Source of the DNA: a virus
Length of the DNA stretch: 20,540 nucleotides
Virus record (IMG/VR): IMGVR_UViG_3300030419_000165
Span: 799-21,338 of that record
Reading direction: 5' to 3' (one strand)
Part shown: positions 1 through 8,474 of the stretch, one piece after another
How the letters are laid out: each line of letters starts with the position of its first letter
Position numbering within the stretch: the stretch's first letter is position 1
Notes under the pieces: model-generated
What the model saw: the letters and a program-made list of their open reading frames with translations, nothing else
The model's database searches: none
Told to the model about the DNA's origin: nothing
Made by a program: the position numbers and the translations under genes

Positions 1-1
1 A

Positions 2-385
2 AGTGGTTCTACTGCTATACATGGTGAAGCAGGGGTTACATCAAGTGGTTCAACAGGAGCAACAACTAATCTTCAACAGGGGTTATGTAAACATTGGGTA
101 AGGTTTGACCCATTAAATAGTAATAATCTTGATGATTCATTTAATAATGGCTCTGTTACAGATGGTGGAACAGGAATTTTTACATTTACAAATACTAACA
201 ATATGGCAAACGCAAATCATGCACCTTTAATGAGTTCAGAAATACAAAGTTCATATCAAGATGCAGCAGATGCTCTATTAGCTTCAGGACTCGCCACAAC
301 TTCAATGAAAGGATATCATGTTGAAAACAATTCGGCTACAGACAATGGTGTTCTTACAATGGCAACATTTGGAGACCTAGCATAA
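2..385 (+). CDS. Tail fibre-like protein, C-terminal fragment (5' partial)
   Basis: The frame is open from the window edge to a TAA at 383-385, so only the last 127 residues are visible. The piece is rich in Gly, Ser, Thr and Asn. It contains a KHWVRFDP...DDSFN...SVTDGGTGIFTFTFTN-like stretch that resembles a repeated C-terminal motif of many tailed-phage fibre or receptor-binding proteins (K-x-W-V-x-F, then DSFN, then TDNGTG followed by a beta strand). An ATG at 203 lies inside this motif and is unlikely to be the start. The next gene begins one base after the stop, so it belongs to the same rightward operon. It probably contacts the host surface. The family assignment rests on motif recall, and a generic structural protein is the alternative. 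Confidence 0.6.
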   Translation, partial: SGSTAIHGEAGVTSSGSTGATTNLQQGLCKHWVRFDPLNSNNLDDSFNNGSVTDGGTGIFTFTNTNNMANANHAPLMSSEIQSSYQDAADALLASGLATTSMKGYHVENNSATDNGVLTMATFGDLA

Positions 386-386
386 A

Positions 387-620
387 ATGGAAATAGATGC
401 TATGCTATTTTGGAACATTATCTTAACAATGGTTGTTGTTCCATTTGGTTGGGCATTCAACAAGATGTTCCAAGAGGTAAAGAGAATACAAATATTATTA
501 AATAAAACACGTGAAGAGTATGCACGTAAAGATGACGTAAAAGATGATATGCATGACTTAATGGATGCAATCAAAAGACTAGAAGATAAACTAGATAAGA
601 TATTAATTGGAGCTAAATAG
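387..620 (+). CDS. Small membrane protein with coiled coil, holin-like
   Basis: A 77-aa protein with one hydrophobic segment (about residues 7-24) near the N-terminus, followed by a strongly charged, heptad-like helix to the C-terminus (LLNKTREEYARKDD, then a K/D/E-rich stretch with L and I spacing). The layout, one membrane anchor plus a cytoplasmic coiled coil, is that of XhlA-like and other small phage lysis-associated proteins. A similar small protein often follows tail-fibre genes in marine phages. GGAG at 371-374 could serve as the ribosome site, though it is 12 bases away. The stop TAG overlaps the GTG start of the next gene by one base. Holin or spanin-like function is inference, because no endolysin is visible beside it. 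Confidence 0.6.
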   Translation: MEIDAMLFWNIILTMVVVPFGWAFNKMFQEVKRIQILLNKTREEYARKDDVKDDMHDLMDAIKRLEDKLDKILIGAK

Positions 621-2584
621 TGGCAACATTACAAGAATTACCACCTGAAGGACAACAAGTTATAGCCAATTCACTAGGCTTTCAAGGAGACATAAAAGAC
701 TTTCCTAAATATTTAATGGCTAATGAAGATATAGCTAATGAATATTCTAGAATGGAAAATGCTTTTCAACGACAACAGAATAGAAATAAAATTGGAATGG
801 CAGAGGGTGGTACTGTTCAGTCACAAGAACAAGAGGGTATAGGAGCATACGTTCCACCACCTCAACAGAATTTTACAACCTTACCTACTGTACAAAATCC
901 GGGTGCTATATTTCAACCTGATGCTACTATAGGTGATGTGTCTTCACAAATGGCTCTTAATCCTCAATTACCTATGGGGTCACAGATACAAACTGTAGGA
1001 GTATCTCCAACTGCACAACAAGATATAACTCAAGGAACAGGTAGTCTACAGGGAAGTGTGGCTTTACCTACTGCACAAGCAGGAACTGCAACTACTCAAC
1101 AACAGACTAAAACTCAAGCACAACAACTACAAGCACAAGCAGTAACTCCACAAGTTAGAGAAGCATTACAAACTATACAGGGTGCTCAAGGTCAACTATC
1201 TCAAGGTGCTCAAGTACAGGCACAACAACAAGCAGGAACATCTATAGCTAATTTAACTGCTGCTCAAGGCACTGCTACTAAGATGACTAACCCTGTGCAA
1301 AGAGAGATACAAGCAGGTGAGTTAGTATCTACAACTGCTAATGCAGAAAAAGCAAAAGCATTCACTGAACAAGTACAGGCAGCTACTGCATCTCCTAGTG
1401 ACAAAGCGACTGTAGCAGGACAACTTGCTACACTTACTGCAAACTTTGATGCCACTAACCCACCTTCATGGGCAGCAGGAGCAATCAGAGGTGTTCAAGC
1501 AGTCATGCAACAGAGAGGTTTAGGTGCTTCTAGTATAGCAGGTCAAGCATTAATTCAAGCTGCAATGGAATCTGCTCTGCCTATAGCTCAAGCAGACGCA
1601 AGAACTATTGCTACATTTGAAACACAAAACTTATCTAACAGACAACAAAGAGCAATGTTAGCTGCTCAACAAAGAGCTAATTTTATAGGTTTAGAATTTG
1701 ACCAAGCATTTCAAGCTAACGTTCAAAATGCTGCGAAGATATCAGATATAGCAAACAGAAACTTTACTGCAGAACAACAAGTAGCTTTAGAAAACTCTCG
1801 TGCTGCTCAAACTATGAACTTAAATAATCTATCCAATAGACAAGCATTAACAATGGCAGAGGCATCTGCATTAGCAAGTATGGATAGTGCTAATTTAAAT
1901 GCAAGACAACAGTCTGCAGTACAGAATGCACAATCATTTCTACAAATGGATATGGCTAATCTTTCTAATACACAACAAGCAGATATGTTTGGAGCACAAC
2001 AACAAATACAATCTTTATTTACAGACCAAGCTGCCCAAAATGCAGCAAGACAATTTAATGCTACATCACAGAATCAGGTTGACCAATTTTTTGCATCACT
2101 AGGACAACAAGCTAATCAGTTTAATGCAACACAGATGAATGCTCAAGAGCAGTTTAATGCAGGTCAAGCTAATACTATTGAAAGATTTAATGCAGAGATT
2201 AATAATCAACGTGACCAATTTAACGCACAGAATCAATTAGTAATTGCACAGGCTAATGCAAATTGGAGAAGACAGTTAGCCACTGCAGATACTGCTGCAA
2301 TTAATAGAGCTAATGAATTAAATGCTCAAAATATTTTAGGTATAAGTAATCAAGCCTACAACAATTTATGGCAATATTATGGAGATACTATGGAGTGGGC
2401 ATGGACTTCTGCAGAGAATGAAAGAAGTCGTGTTATTGAACTTGCAATAGCACAGTTACAAGCCGATAATAAAACTAATATACAAGAAATGAAGAATGAT
2501 TATAATTCATCTTCTGCTTTTGGTAGTTTAATTGGTAAGTTTGTAACAGGTTCAATGTTTGGTGGTGGAGGAATGTTCGGATAA
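620..2584 (+). CDS. Q/A/N-rich repeat protein, probable virion protein
   Basis: A 654-aa protein starting with GTG inside TAGTG; GGAG at 609-612 is a good ribosome site. Residues 1-60 form a short charged region. Residues 65-330 are low-complexity, rich in Gln, Ala and Thr. Residues 337-470 carry a 22-residue period marked by NLSN-x-QQ-like units at 337, 381, 403, 425 and 447. Residues 479-544 carry an 11-residue period marked by F-N-A at 479, 501, 512, 523 and 534, with F at 490 filling the gap. The protein ends in a glycine-rich tail (GGGGMFG). Such spacing suggests long alpha-helical rods. I recognise the type as a conserved marine-phage protein without known function. Its place between a tail-fibre-like gene and giant proteins suggests a virion or ejection component. 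No enzyme motif is visible. Confidence 0.75.
   Translation: MATLQELPPEGQQVIANSLGFQGDIKDFPKYLMANEDIANEYSRMENAFQRQQNRNKIGMAEGGTVQSQEQEGIGAYVPPPQQNFTTLPTVQNPGAIFQPDATIGDVSSQMALNPQLPMGSQIQTVGVSPTAQQDITQGTGSLQGSVALPTAQAGTATTQQQTKTQAQQLQAQAVTPQVREALQTIQGAQGQLSQGAQVQAQQQAGTSIANLTAAQGTATKMTNPVQREIQAGELVSTTANAEKAKAFTEQVQAATASPSDKATVAGQLATLTANFDATNPPSWAAGAIRGVQAVMQQRGLGASSIAGQALIQAAMESALPIAQADARTIATFETQNLSNRQQRAMLAAQQRANFIGLEFDQAFQANVQNAAKISDIANRNFTAEQQVALENSRAAQTMNLNNLSNRQALTMAEASALASMDSANLNARQQSAVQNAQSFLQMDMANLSNTQQADMFGAQQQIQSLFTDQAAQNAARQFNATSQNQVDQFFASLGQQANQFNATQMNAQEQFNAGQANTIERFNAEINNQRDQFNAQNQLVIAQANANWRRQLATADTAAINRANELNAQNILGISNQAYNNLWQYYGDTMEWAWTSAENERSRVIELAIAQLQADNKTNIQEMKNDYNSSSAFGSLIGKFVTGSMFGGGGMFG
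1628..2251 (+). repeat. 22-residue then 11-residue protein repeat array
   Basis: Inside the 654-aa gene, units of 66 bases (22 codons) begin at residues 337, 359 (degenerate), 381, 403, 425 and 447. From residue 479 the period halves to 33 bases (11 codons) with a conserved Q/R-F-N-A core. The repeat is clear at the protein level and diverged at the DNA level. An exact 11-residue (hendecad) period is typical of right-handed coiled coils or amphipathic helices. Confidence 0.8.
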
Positions 2585-2775
2585 TGGAAACAAACCCGTC
2601 TTTAGATATTTATAAAAAGTTAAGTAAGATGAAAGTAGAGCCTGTGAAAGAGTCTAAAGGTGGTCTGCTATCAAAGACAATGTCTACAAAGGCTAGAAAG
2701 TATAAGCCTAATGTAGATGTAACTATGCGTGTTGCAAGATATATACAAGATATTAAGGATTATAATAATGCGTGA
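2584..2775 (+). CDS. Small basic hypothetical protein
   Basis: A 63-aa Lys/Arg-rich protein that I do not recognise. The ATG shares one base with the previous stop (TAATG), and GGAGGA at 2567-2572 provides a ribosome site. It has no membrane segment and no cysteine. The middle is basic (SKTMSTKARKYKP) and the C-terminus ends in a helix-like stretch. It is transcribed with the virion proteins on both sides, and the next gene starts eight bases before its end. It could be a small virion or assembly factor, but nothing in the sequence shows this. Confidence 0.65.
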   Translation: METNPSLDIYKKLSKMKVEPVKESKGGLLSKTMSTKARKYKPNVDVTMRVARYIQDIKDYNNA

Positions 2776-3262
2776 TGTAGACCAAGTATCATTAAGTAGA
2801 CCTATTCCGGGTCAGTCTCTTACACATGAATTAAGAGCTAGACCTTGGCAGAACCCACCACAGTTTAATACTGTAGAGGAATCTATGGATTGGTATTTAG
2901 AAAGATTTGATAACCCTGAGATAGTGCAAGAGTTACTATCTATTATGGAAATGGGTATACCTTTATCCACAATAGCTAATTCCATGCAACTTGGTGCAGT
3001 ATTACAAGGGATACATAACATAGATGTAGGTGTATTAATTATGCCTATATTGATAGAGATTATGAAAACACTTGCAGAAAAAACAGATACTAATTATGTC
3101 ATGGGTGATGAGCCTGAAGAATCAGATAGACCATCTGATGCAGTGTTAGAGTCTGCATTAAGTAAAATAAAAGGTATAACTGTTGAGGATATGCCTGAAG
3201 AAGAAGATATGGAAGAAGAAACAGATGAAGAGCCTATGGGTCTTATGGCGAGGAGAGCATAA
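2768..3262 (+). CDS. Acidic-tailed hypothetical virion-module protein
   Basis: I choose the ATG at 2768 (164 aa) because AAGGA at 2754-2758 lies nine bases upstream and the overlap with the preceding gene is only eight bases. An upstream ATG at 2729 would add 13 residues that read through the neighbouring gene. The N-terminus (PIPGQSLTHELRARPWQNPPQF) is proline-rich and looks like a conserved phage motif. The centre has an uncharged helix (VGVLIMPILIEIM) that could be buried or membrane-associated. The last 40 residues are very acidic (EDMPEEEDMEEETDEEP). It is coupled to the following gene by TAATG. Function unknown; chaperone-like or virion-associated roles are guesses. Confidence 0.7.
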   Translation: MRDVDQVSLSRPIPGQSLTHELRARPWQNPPQFNTVEESMDWYLERFDNPEIVQELLSIMEMGIPLSTIANSMQLGAVLQGIHNIDVGVLIMPILIEIMKTLAEKTDTNYVMGDEPEESDRPSDAVLESALSKIKGITVEDMPEEEDMEEETDEEPMGLMARRA

Positions 3263-4722
3263 TGGGATTTAACTTTGGTGCATTTTTAGGTGGTGCTGCT
3301 TCGCAGATAGTAGAGGATATTGATGAGCAAGAAAAAGAAGTAAAGCTCCGTACTAGAACTATACTTGATAGACAAGTAGCAGAGGCTGCAGAAAATAGAA
3401 AGAAGTTTCAAGACGATAAAGAAAAAGTAGAAAAGCAGATAATGGCAATGGCACAGTTATTTGGTGAAGATGATAAGTTTAGATTTAATAAAGCTAGAGC
3501 TATTGTTGCAGGTGGAGATGAGCATTATAATACTATGTATAAAGAACTATCTACACACAAAAAACTTGGTGGTGATATGAATGTAGCATATGACTATGTT
3601 GGAGCAAAGGAGGAGCAAGGCTTTGAAGGTGTGGCAGATGCAGCTAAAGGATTAGTTAAGTTAAGAACTATAGAAGCACCACAGTTTACAGAGAGTGTAA
3701 GAAGTGATGGTGCTAGGTTGTTCGGTATAGATGCAAAGAGTATGTATGAGAAAGCTAGGTCACAATATGAACAGGCAGGACTGTTACCTAACTCAAAAGA
3801 ACAGTTCCAAGATTCTGTGCAAAAGTATGGTACAGGAACTATAAACTTTCAAAACTTGAAAAAAGATAAAGAGAGTATAGATAAAATGTATGCGAACAAT
3901 ATGCAATCTATACTTGAATTAAACCCTGATGACCCTAAGTATAAAGAAAAGAGAGCTAAGTTAGAAGCTGAACAAGAAAAGATACTAAAAGGTGTAGCTA
4001 AAATGAACACTGTTAGTGCTTCTGTAATAGCTACAAAACTAAGAGAAGAGGGTGGAGAGGGTAAAACAACTAGCCAACACGCAAACTTATATTCTAAGGC
4101 TTTATCAGAATTTAAACAAGGATTAGGTTATAGTAAAACTGATAAAACAATAATTAATGAAGATGGTAAAGAACTTTATAATGAAGAGGCTACAGAATAT
4201 TTTAACTCTAAAATAAAGGAGTGGAAACAAAACTATGTTAAAGGTATGGTTGATGGTAAGGGTGACTTGATAGATGATACCTCTGATACTAAATCATTTT
4301 TAGATGCTTTTGGATTAACTCAATATGTAGGTGTTAAACCTGAAGAAGAAGGCACTAAAAAACCTGCAGGAAAGAAAGCTCAAATAAATAGTATTGTTGA
4401 GGGAAGTCCTGAAGTAACCATAGATGTGGTAAAACAAATAAGAGGTGTGTACCCCACTATATCACAGAAAGATTTATTTAGATTAATATCTATTAAGTAT
4501 CCTAGAAAAGAAGCAGAAAGTCAGGATGCTTATCTAAATAGAATTGGTGGTATAGTAAGAGATGTATTTGCTGAAGAGAACAAAAATAAAATAGATGATA
4601 CTAAACTAGATGAGTTCTTTAAGGTTAAGAAAAAAGAAAAAGGAACAGAGAAGCCTACTGTAGTAAATAATAAAGGCGAAGAGATAACAAACCCCAACTT
4701 TAAATATTCAGGTGCTATGTAA
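3262..4722 (+). CDS. Coiled-coil hypothetical protein, possible internal virion protein
   Basis: A 486-aa protein with a strong ribosome site (AGGAGA at 3251-3256) and a start that overlaps the previous stop by one base. A short glycine-rich, weakly hydrophobic N-terminus (GFNFGAFLGGAASQ) is followed by a long charged helix at residues about 18-65 (DEQEKEVKLRTRTILDRQVA onward) that looks like a coiled coil. The rest is mixed, Lys/Glu-rich and soluble, with no catalytic motif I can identify. Its place just before the 1144-aa gene recalls the order of the T7 internal virion proteins gp14-gp15-gp16. That is an argument from position and size, not similarity. Confidence 0.7.
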   Translation: MGFNFGAFLGGAASQIVEDIDEQEKEVKLRTRTILDRQVAEAAENRKKFQDDKEKVEKQIMAMAQLFGEDDKFRFNKARAIVAGGDEHYNTMYKELSTHKKLGGDMNVAYDYVGAKEEQGFEGVADAAKGLVKLRTIEAPQFTESVRSDGARLFGIDAKSMYEKARSQYEQAGLLPNSKEQFQDSVQKYGTGTINFQNLKKDKESIDKMYANNMQSILELNPDDPKYKEKRAKLEAEQEKILKGVAKMNTVSASVIATKLREEGGEGKTTSQHANLYSKALSEFKQGLGYSKTDKTIINEDGKELYNEEATEYFNSKIKEWKQNYVKGMVDGKGDLIDDTSDTKSFLDAFGLTQYVGVKPEEEGTKKPAGKKAQINSIVEGSPEVTIDVVKQIRGVYPTISQKDLFRLISIKYPRKEAESQDAYLNRIGGIVRDVFAEENKNKIDDTKLDEFFKVKKKEKGTEKPTVVNNKGEEITNPNFKYSGAM

Positions 4723-4735
4723 GTAGGAAAAGCTA

Positions 4736-7700
4736 ATGCAACAGTTAGATAAAGATTTATCCTTCTTAGACAAGTATGAAGAAGAAGAAGAGACAACTAC
4801 TACTCCTGTAGTTCAGGAAGATAGTTTATCCTTCTTAGATAAATATGAAAAAGAAGAAGAAGAATCTACCTACGAATTAAACCCAGAATACGCAGAAGAA
4901 ACAAAAGTAGATAGAGTAAAAACTCTAGATGAGTTCTCTAAAGATGAGAACTTCTTATCCACACTACGTTCATATGCCAAGAAAAGATTTGGTGACTCAG
5001 GTCTTCAAGAAGAAGGCGAGAGTAATAAAGACTATGTGCGTAGATTTCTCACACATTACAGACAATTTAATTCTAATACATTAGACTTGGCTAGTCAGGT
5101 TGACTACATTCGTGGTGCAAACGACCAAGACAAAGCAGAGTTTGGTGCATTATATAGAGATATACAAAGACTTCCTAACTTCTATGAAGAAGGTGGTGAC
5201 AGAAGTCTTGGTGCTTTTGCAGATTATGCATTCTCTTTCTTTGCTGACCCTCTTGTACTCTTTGGTTTTGGTGCAGGTAAAGCTGCCACAACAGGTGCAA
5301 GAAAAGCTGCCGAGCAACTATTTTTAGATGTTGGTAAAAAGGGTGCTATGAGAGAAGCAAGTAAACTAGGGTTTAAATCTATAAGAAAACCACTTGCTAT
5401 AGAAGCAGGTATAGAGGGTCTACGTGCAGGATATGAAACTCAAGCAGAGTCGGAGATTGAAGAAGCAGCAGAAATGAGAGAAGGAGATGCTACTGTTGGT
5501 GAGATAGTATTTGGTGCTACTTTAGGTGCAGGTATTGTTACTGGTCTAGGTTTACCTTTCGCAGGTAAGTTAGGAAAGAGTGCTGTAAAAAAAGTTATTG
5601 ATGAGGATGCTAAAAATATAATAAAAGGAATAGAAAAATCAGAGGCAGGTAAACCTGTATTTGCAGGTAAGTTCAGTGTTAATGCTGATGATATATCTTT
5701 TGACCCTGTAGAAGGTAGAACTATATTGGATAGTATAGACCCTAATTTAGACTTATCTAATCTAGATTTGTTGGATAAAAAAGCTAAGAAAGATATAATT
5801 CATAGAGTTGGTAAGTTTGCTACAGAAGTTGTAGAAGACATGATGAAAGACCCCAAGGGTAGATTTGATGACTTCTTATCAGAGTACAGGTCAGGGGAAA
5901 AGACTGCATCAGAAGCCATAGGAAATATATTAAATAGACTAGAAGATTTCAAAGACATAGATGCAGATATTTTAGATGGTGCTATAGCAAGAGCAGGTTT
6001 ATCTCAAGAGCAGTTTGCTAAGATTACCTTCACCTCTTTCAGTGAGGCAGGTAGTATATTAAGTGCTGCTAGTCCTATAGGTAAGTTGATAAAAGGATAT
6101 AAAGAGGCAGACCCTGAAATAAAAAAGTTATATGAAAATACTTTTGGTAAAGAAGGAGACTCTTATACAGGTAAGTTTGGAGAAGTTATGCATCGTCTTG
6201 ATAGAGAAAGACGAGCACTCATGGTTACACAGGTATCTACCACTGTTCGTAACGTAGCTACAGGTGTGGTAAGACTAGGTTTTGATACAGGTTATAACAT
6301 AATGGAGTCAACTTTGTATCATGCAGGTAGAGCTTTTGATTCTTTAATTAGTGGAAGAGCTGCACAAGATATAGAGTCAGGTAAATTTACTCAAGGTTTA
6401 AGAAATATAGCAAGAGATAGCTTTGGCTTACTATCTTTTACGTTAGATAGATTTGACCAAACAGGAGACCTAGTTCAAGGTATGCTACAATACAATCCCC
6501 AACTTTTAAAAGTTTTAAATAGAACAACAGGTGAAGTATCAGGAACTGAAACATTATCTAAATTTACTATGGGTATGAACAAACTTAACATAATGCAAGA
6601 TACATTTTTTAGAAAAGGTGTATTCACTGCATCAGTAGATAAAAAATTAAGAAGAATGGGTTTGAGTCTACAAGAGGTATTAGAAAAGAATATGGTGTTA
6701 CCAACTAAACTTTTGAGTGATGCAGTAGAAGACTCAGTAGCATTTACATTCTCTCGTATGCCTAAAGAAAACTCTAAAAAATATGTAGGTGATAGTTTAG
6801 CTCATACCTTTATAAAATTTAATGAGAAGTTAGGACCTTTGCCCGGACTTGTTGGTGTACCTGTAGGAACAGGTGCATTTCCTTTTGCTAGATTTATGGC
6901 AAATGCTATGCAGTTTCAATTTCAATACAGTCCTCTTAGCTTCGTAGGAGCTACATTTAATAGTGCAGGTGGTGCGTTAAAATATATGAAAGCTGCTATG
7001 GGAGACATGACTGATGCTCAAAGAAAGCAATTACTACAAGGTGGTAAGGCGAATATAGACAAGGCAAGAGAACAATTTGCTAAAGGTTTAGTTGGTTATG
7101 GTGCTTTGATGACAGCTATAAATCACAGAGCTAACAATCAAGATGTTAGATGGTATGAGGGTAAGACTGAAGATGGTAGAACAACAGACCTAAGACCTTT
7201 CTTTCCACTTGCTCCGTATTTAGTTGTAGCTGATTTGATTGTTAAGTGGGATAATAATGAACTAGATAAGATAGATGCTAAGAAAGTATTAGAAGGATTA
7301 ACAGGCACTCAATTTAGAACAGGTGCAAGTTCGTATATGATAGACTCATTCTTTAGAAATCTAAGAAGTCCTTCAGGACTAACTGATATATCAGGTGAAA
7401 AGTTAGCAGAGTATGTTGGTGGATACGTAGGGGAACTCGTAGGTGGTGCATTAACTCCGGGTAGAGTCGTAAGAGATGTCGTAGCTGCCTTTGATGAAGA
7501 AGAAGCAAGACTAAAAGACTTTAATAAGATTGAAGGCACAGGAGCAGACGAGAGAGGTTTAAGTAAATTTACTAACACTATAGCACGTAACTTACCTTTT
7601 ATGTCTAAGTATGGTGGTTATGATGAGTTACAGAGTCCTACTAGAGAGAGTGATATAATAAGACAAGACCCCATAGGAACGCAGTTGACAGGTATACGAA

Positions 7701-8170
7701 AAGAGCAGAGAAGAAGTCCTATAGAAGAAGAGTTAGTAAACTTAGGTCTTGAAAACTATATGATAGTTCCTTCATCAGGAGATAAAGAGGCTGATTTCTT
7801 TGTTAAGAAATATATGGGTAAGTATGTACAGGATGAAGTATCTAAATTAATAGAGACAGATAGATATAAGAATGCTAGTGATATAAAGAAAAGAGTTATG
7901 ATGAAGAAAAGACTCGCTAGATTCAGAAAGATATCTAAAAGGATAGGTGAGGTAGAGGCTAGAAAAGAGGCAAAAGAAGAGGGTAAAGCATTCACTGCAT
8001 TTGATAGAGCACAATTTCTACGAATAGGTAATGAGAAACGTAAACTAGCAGATGAATACTACCTAGAAAGGTATGGTATGACTGTCATGGAAATGCAAGA
8101 AGCAGAGCCTGATGTAAATCATTTAAGAAGAGGTAAAAGAATGGGTCAGATACTCTCTAGGAGAGGCTAA
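4736..8170 (+). CDS. Giant (1144 aa) protein, possible ejection/internal virion protein
   Basis: The start ATG follows AGGA at 4725-4728 by seven bases. The N-terminus has two copies of an LSFLDKYE-plus-acidic-run motif 23 residues apart. Glycine- and Phe-rich hydrophobic stretches lie near residues 160-182 (FADYAFSFFADPLVLFGFGAG), 254-280 (GATLGAGIVTGLGLPFAG) and 700-740. The remainder is helical and charged, and ends in a basic region (HLRRGKRMGQILSRRG). The size and the mix of soluble helices with possible membrane-inserting segments fit the large ejected core proteins of podoviruses such as T7 gp16. I see no lytic transglycosylase motif. It is the last rightward gene before the convergent junction. 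Confidence is high that it is a gene and low for the role. Confidence 0.8.
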   Translation: MQQLDKDLSFLDKYEEEEETTTTPVVQEDSLSFLDKYEKEEEESTYELNPEYAEETKVDRVKTLDEFSKDENFLSTLRSYAKKRFGDSGLQEEGESNKDYVRRFLTHYRQFNSNTLDLASQVDYIRGANDQDKAEFGALYRDIQRLPNFYEEGGDRSLGAFADYAFSFFADPLVLFGFGAGKAATTGARKAAEQLFLDVGKKGAMREASKLGFKSIRKPLAIEAGIEGLRAGYETQAESEIEEAAEMREGDATVGEIVFGATLGAGIVTGLGLPFAGKLGKSAVKKVIDEDAKNIIKGIEKSEAGKPVFAGKFSVNADDISFDPVEGRTILDSIDPNLDLSNLDLLDKKAKKDIIHRVGKFATEVVEDMMKDPKGRFDDFLSEYRSGEKTASEAIGNILNRLEDFKDIDADILDGAIARAGLSQEQFAKITFTSFSEAGSILSAASPIGKLIKGYKEADPEIKKLYENTFGKEGDSYTGKFGEVMHRLDRERRALMVTQVSTTVRNVATGVVRLGFDTGYNIMESTLYHAGRAFDSLISGRAAQDIESGKFTQGLRNIARDSFGLLSFTLDRFDQTGDLVQGMLQYNPQLLKVLNRTTGEVSGTETLSKFTMGMNKLNIMQDTFFRKGVFTASVDKKLRRMGLSLQEVLEKNMVLPTKLLSDAVEDSVAFTFSRMPKENSKKYVGDSLAHTFIKFNEKLGPLPGLVGVPVGTGAFPFARFMANAMQFQFQYSPLSFVGATFNSAGGALKYMKAAMGDMTDAQRKQLLQGGKANIDKAREQFAKGLVGYGALMTAINHRANNQDVRWYEGKTEDGRTTDLRPFFPLAPYLVVADLIVKWDNNELDKIDAKKVLEGLTGTQFRTGASSYMIDSFFRNLRSPSGLTDISGEKLAEYVGGYVGELVGGALTPGRVVRDVVAAFDEEEARLKDFNKIEGTGADERGLSKFTNTIARNLPFMSKYGGYDELQSPTRESDIIRQDPIGTQLTGIRKEQRRSPIEEELVNLGLENYMIVPSSGDKEADFFVKKYMGKYVQDEVSKLIETDRYKNASDIKKRVMMKKRLARFRKISKRIGEVEARKEAKEEGKAFTAFDRAQFLRIGNEKRKLADEYYLERYGMTVMEMQEAEPDVNHLRRGKRMGQILSRRG
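4756..4863 (+). repeat. Tandem-like duplication coding LSFLDKYE + acidic run
   Basis: Two copies begin at 4756 and 4825, 69 bases apart, each reading TTTATCCTTCTTAGA then AAx-TATGAA and a GAA-rich run. They encode the same eight residues followed by four or more Glu. The first 15 bases are identical between copies, which suggests a recent duplication or strong constraint. Confidence 0.85.
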
Positions 8171-8177
8171 TAATTTA
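8168..8177. other. Convergent junction of the two modules, no terminator
   Basis: The rightward 1144-aa gene stops with TAA at 8168-8170 and the leftward membrane protein stops with TAA at 8177-8175. Only four bases lie between them. I see no GC-rich stem followed by a T-run on either strand here, so transcripts from both sides probably run into each other or end further inside the opposing genes. Confidence 0.8.
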
Positions 8178-8474
8178 AGTTAAAACAAATAAATATCTCA
8201 TGATACCCATAGCGAGTGCAACACTAGCTACCCCATTAAGCATTAACAATGCTCTATCATGCCAAAGATAAGCCATAGCTGATAACATTCCTGTGCCTAT
8301 AAATGATGCACACAAATCATAGAAAGGGAATATCCCTACTGCTCTACAGGTTATACCTGACATAATAAATAAAGACCCTACCCATTTAAGATACCATGAT
8401 AAGTCATGAACAGGTGTAACTTTATTAACGAGTGTCTCCTGACCCTTGTAACTTTCCTCTTTGCTTTCTTCCAT
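8175..8474 (-). CDS. Three-helix membrane protein of unknown function
   Basis: A 99-aa protein with a charged N-terminus of about 25 residues and three predicted membrane helices at about 28-47, 52-71 and 75-97. The motif DLSWYLKW just before helix 1 and WHDRALLMLN before helix 3 look like conserved features of a small membrane-protein family found in marine phages, with no function I can name. The ATG is preceded by GAGAAG. It overlaps the end of mazG by 50 bases. It is the last gene of the leftward operon. A holin or a host-membrane modifier are both possible, and there is no direct evidence for either. Confidence 0.7.
   Translation of the reverse strand: MEESKEESYKGQETLVNKVTPVHDLSWYLKWVGSLFIMSGITCRAVGIFPFYDLCASFIGTGMLSAMAYLWHDRALLMLNGVASVALAMGIMRYLFVLT

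Noticed and set aside
4530-4796. Minus-strand open frame of 88 codons across the 4722-4736 gap
   Set aside because: It spans two well-supported rightward genes and has a Ser/Leu/Phe-rich composition typical of antisense frames.
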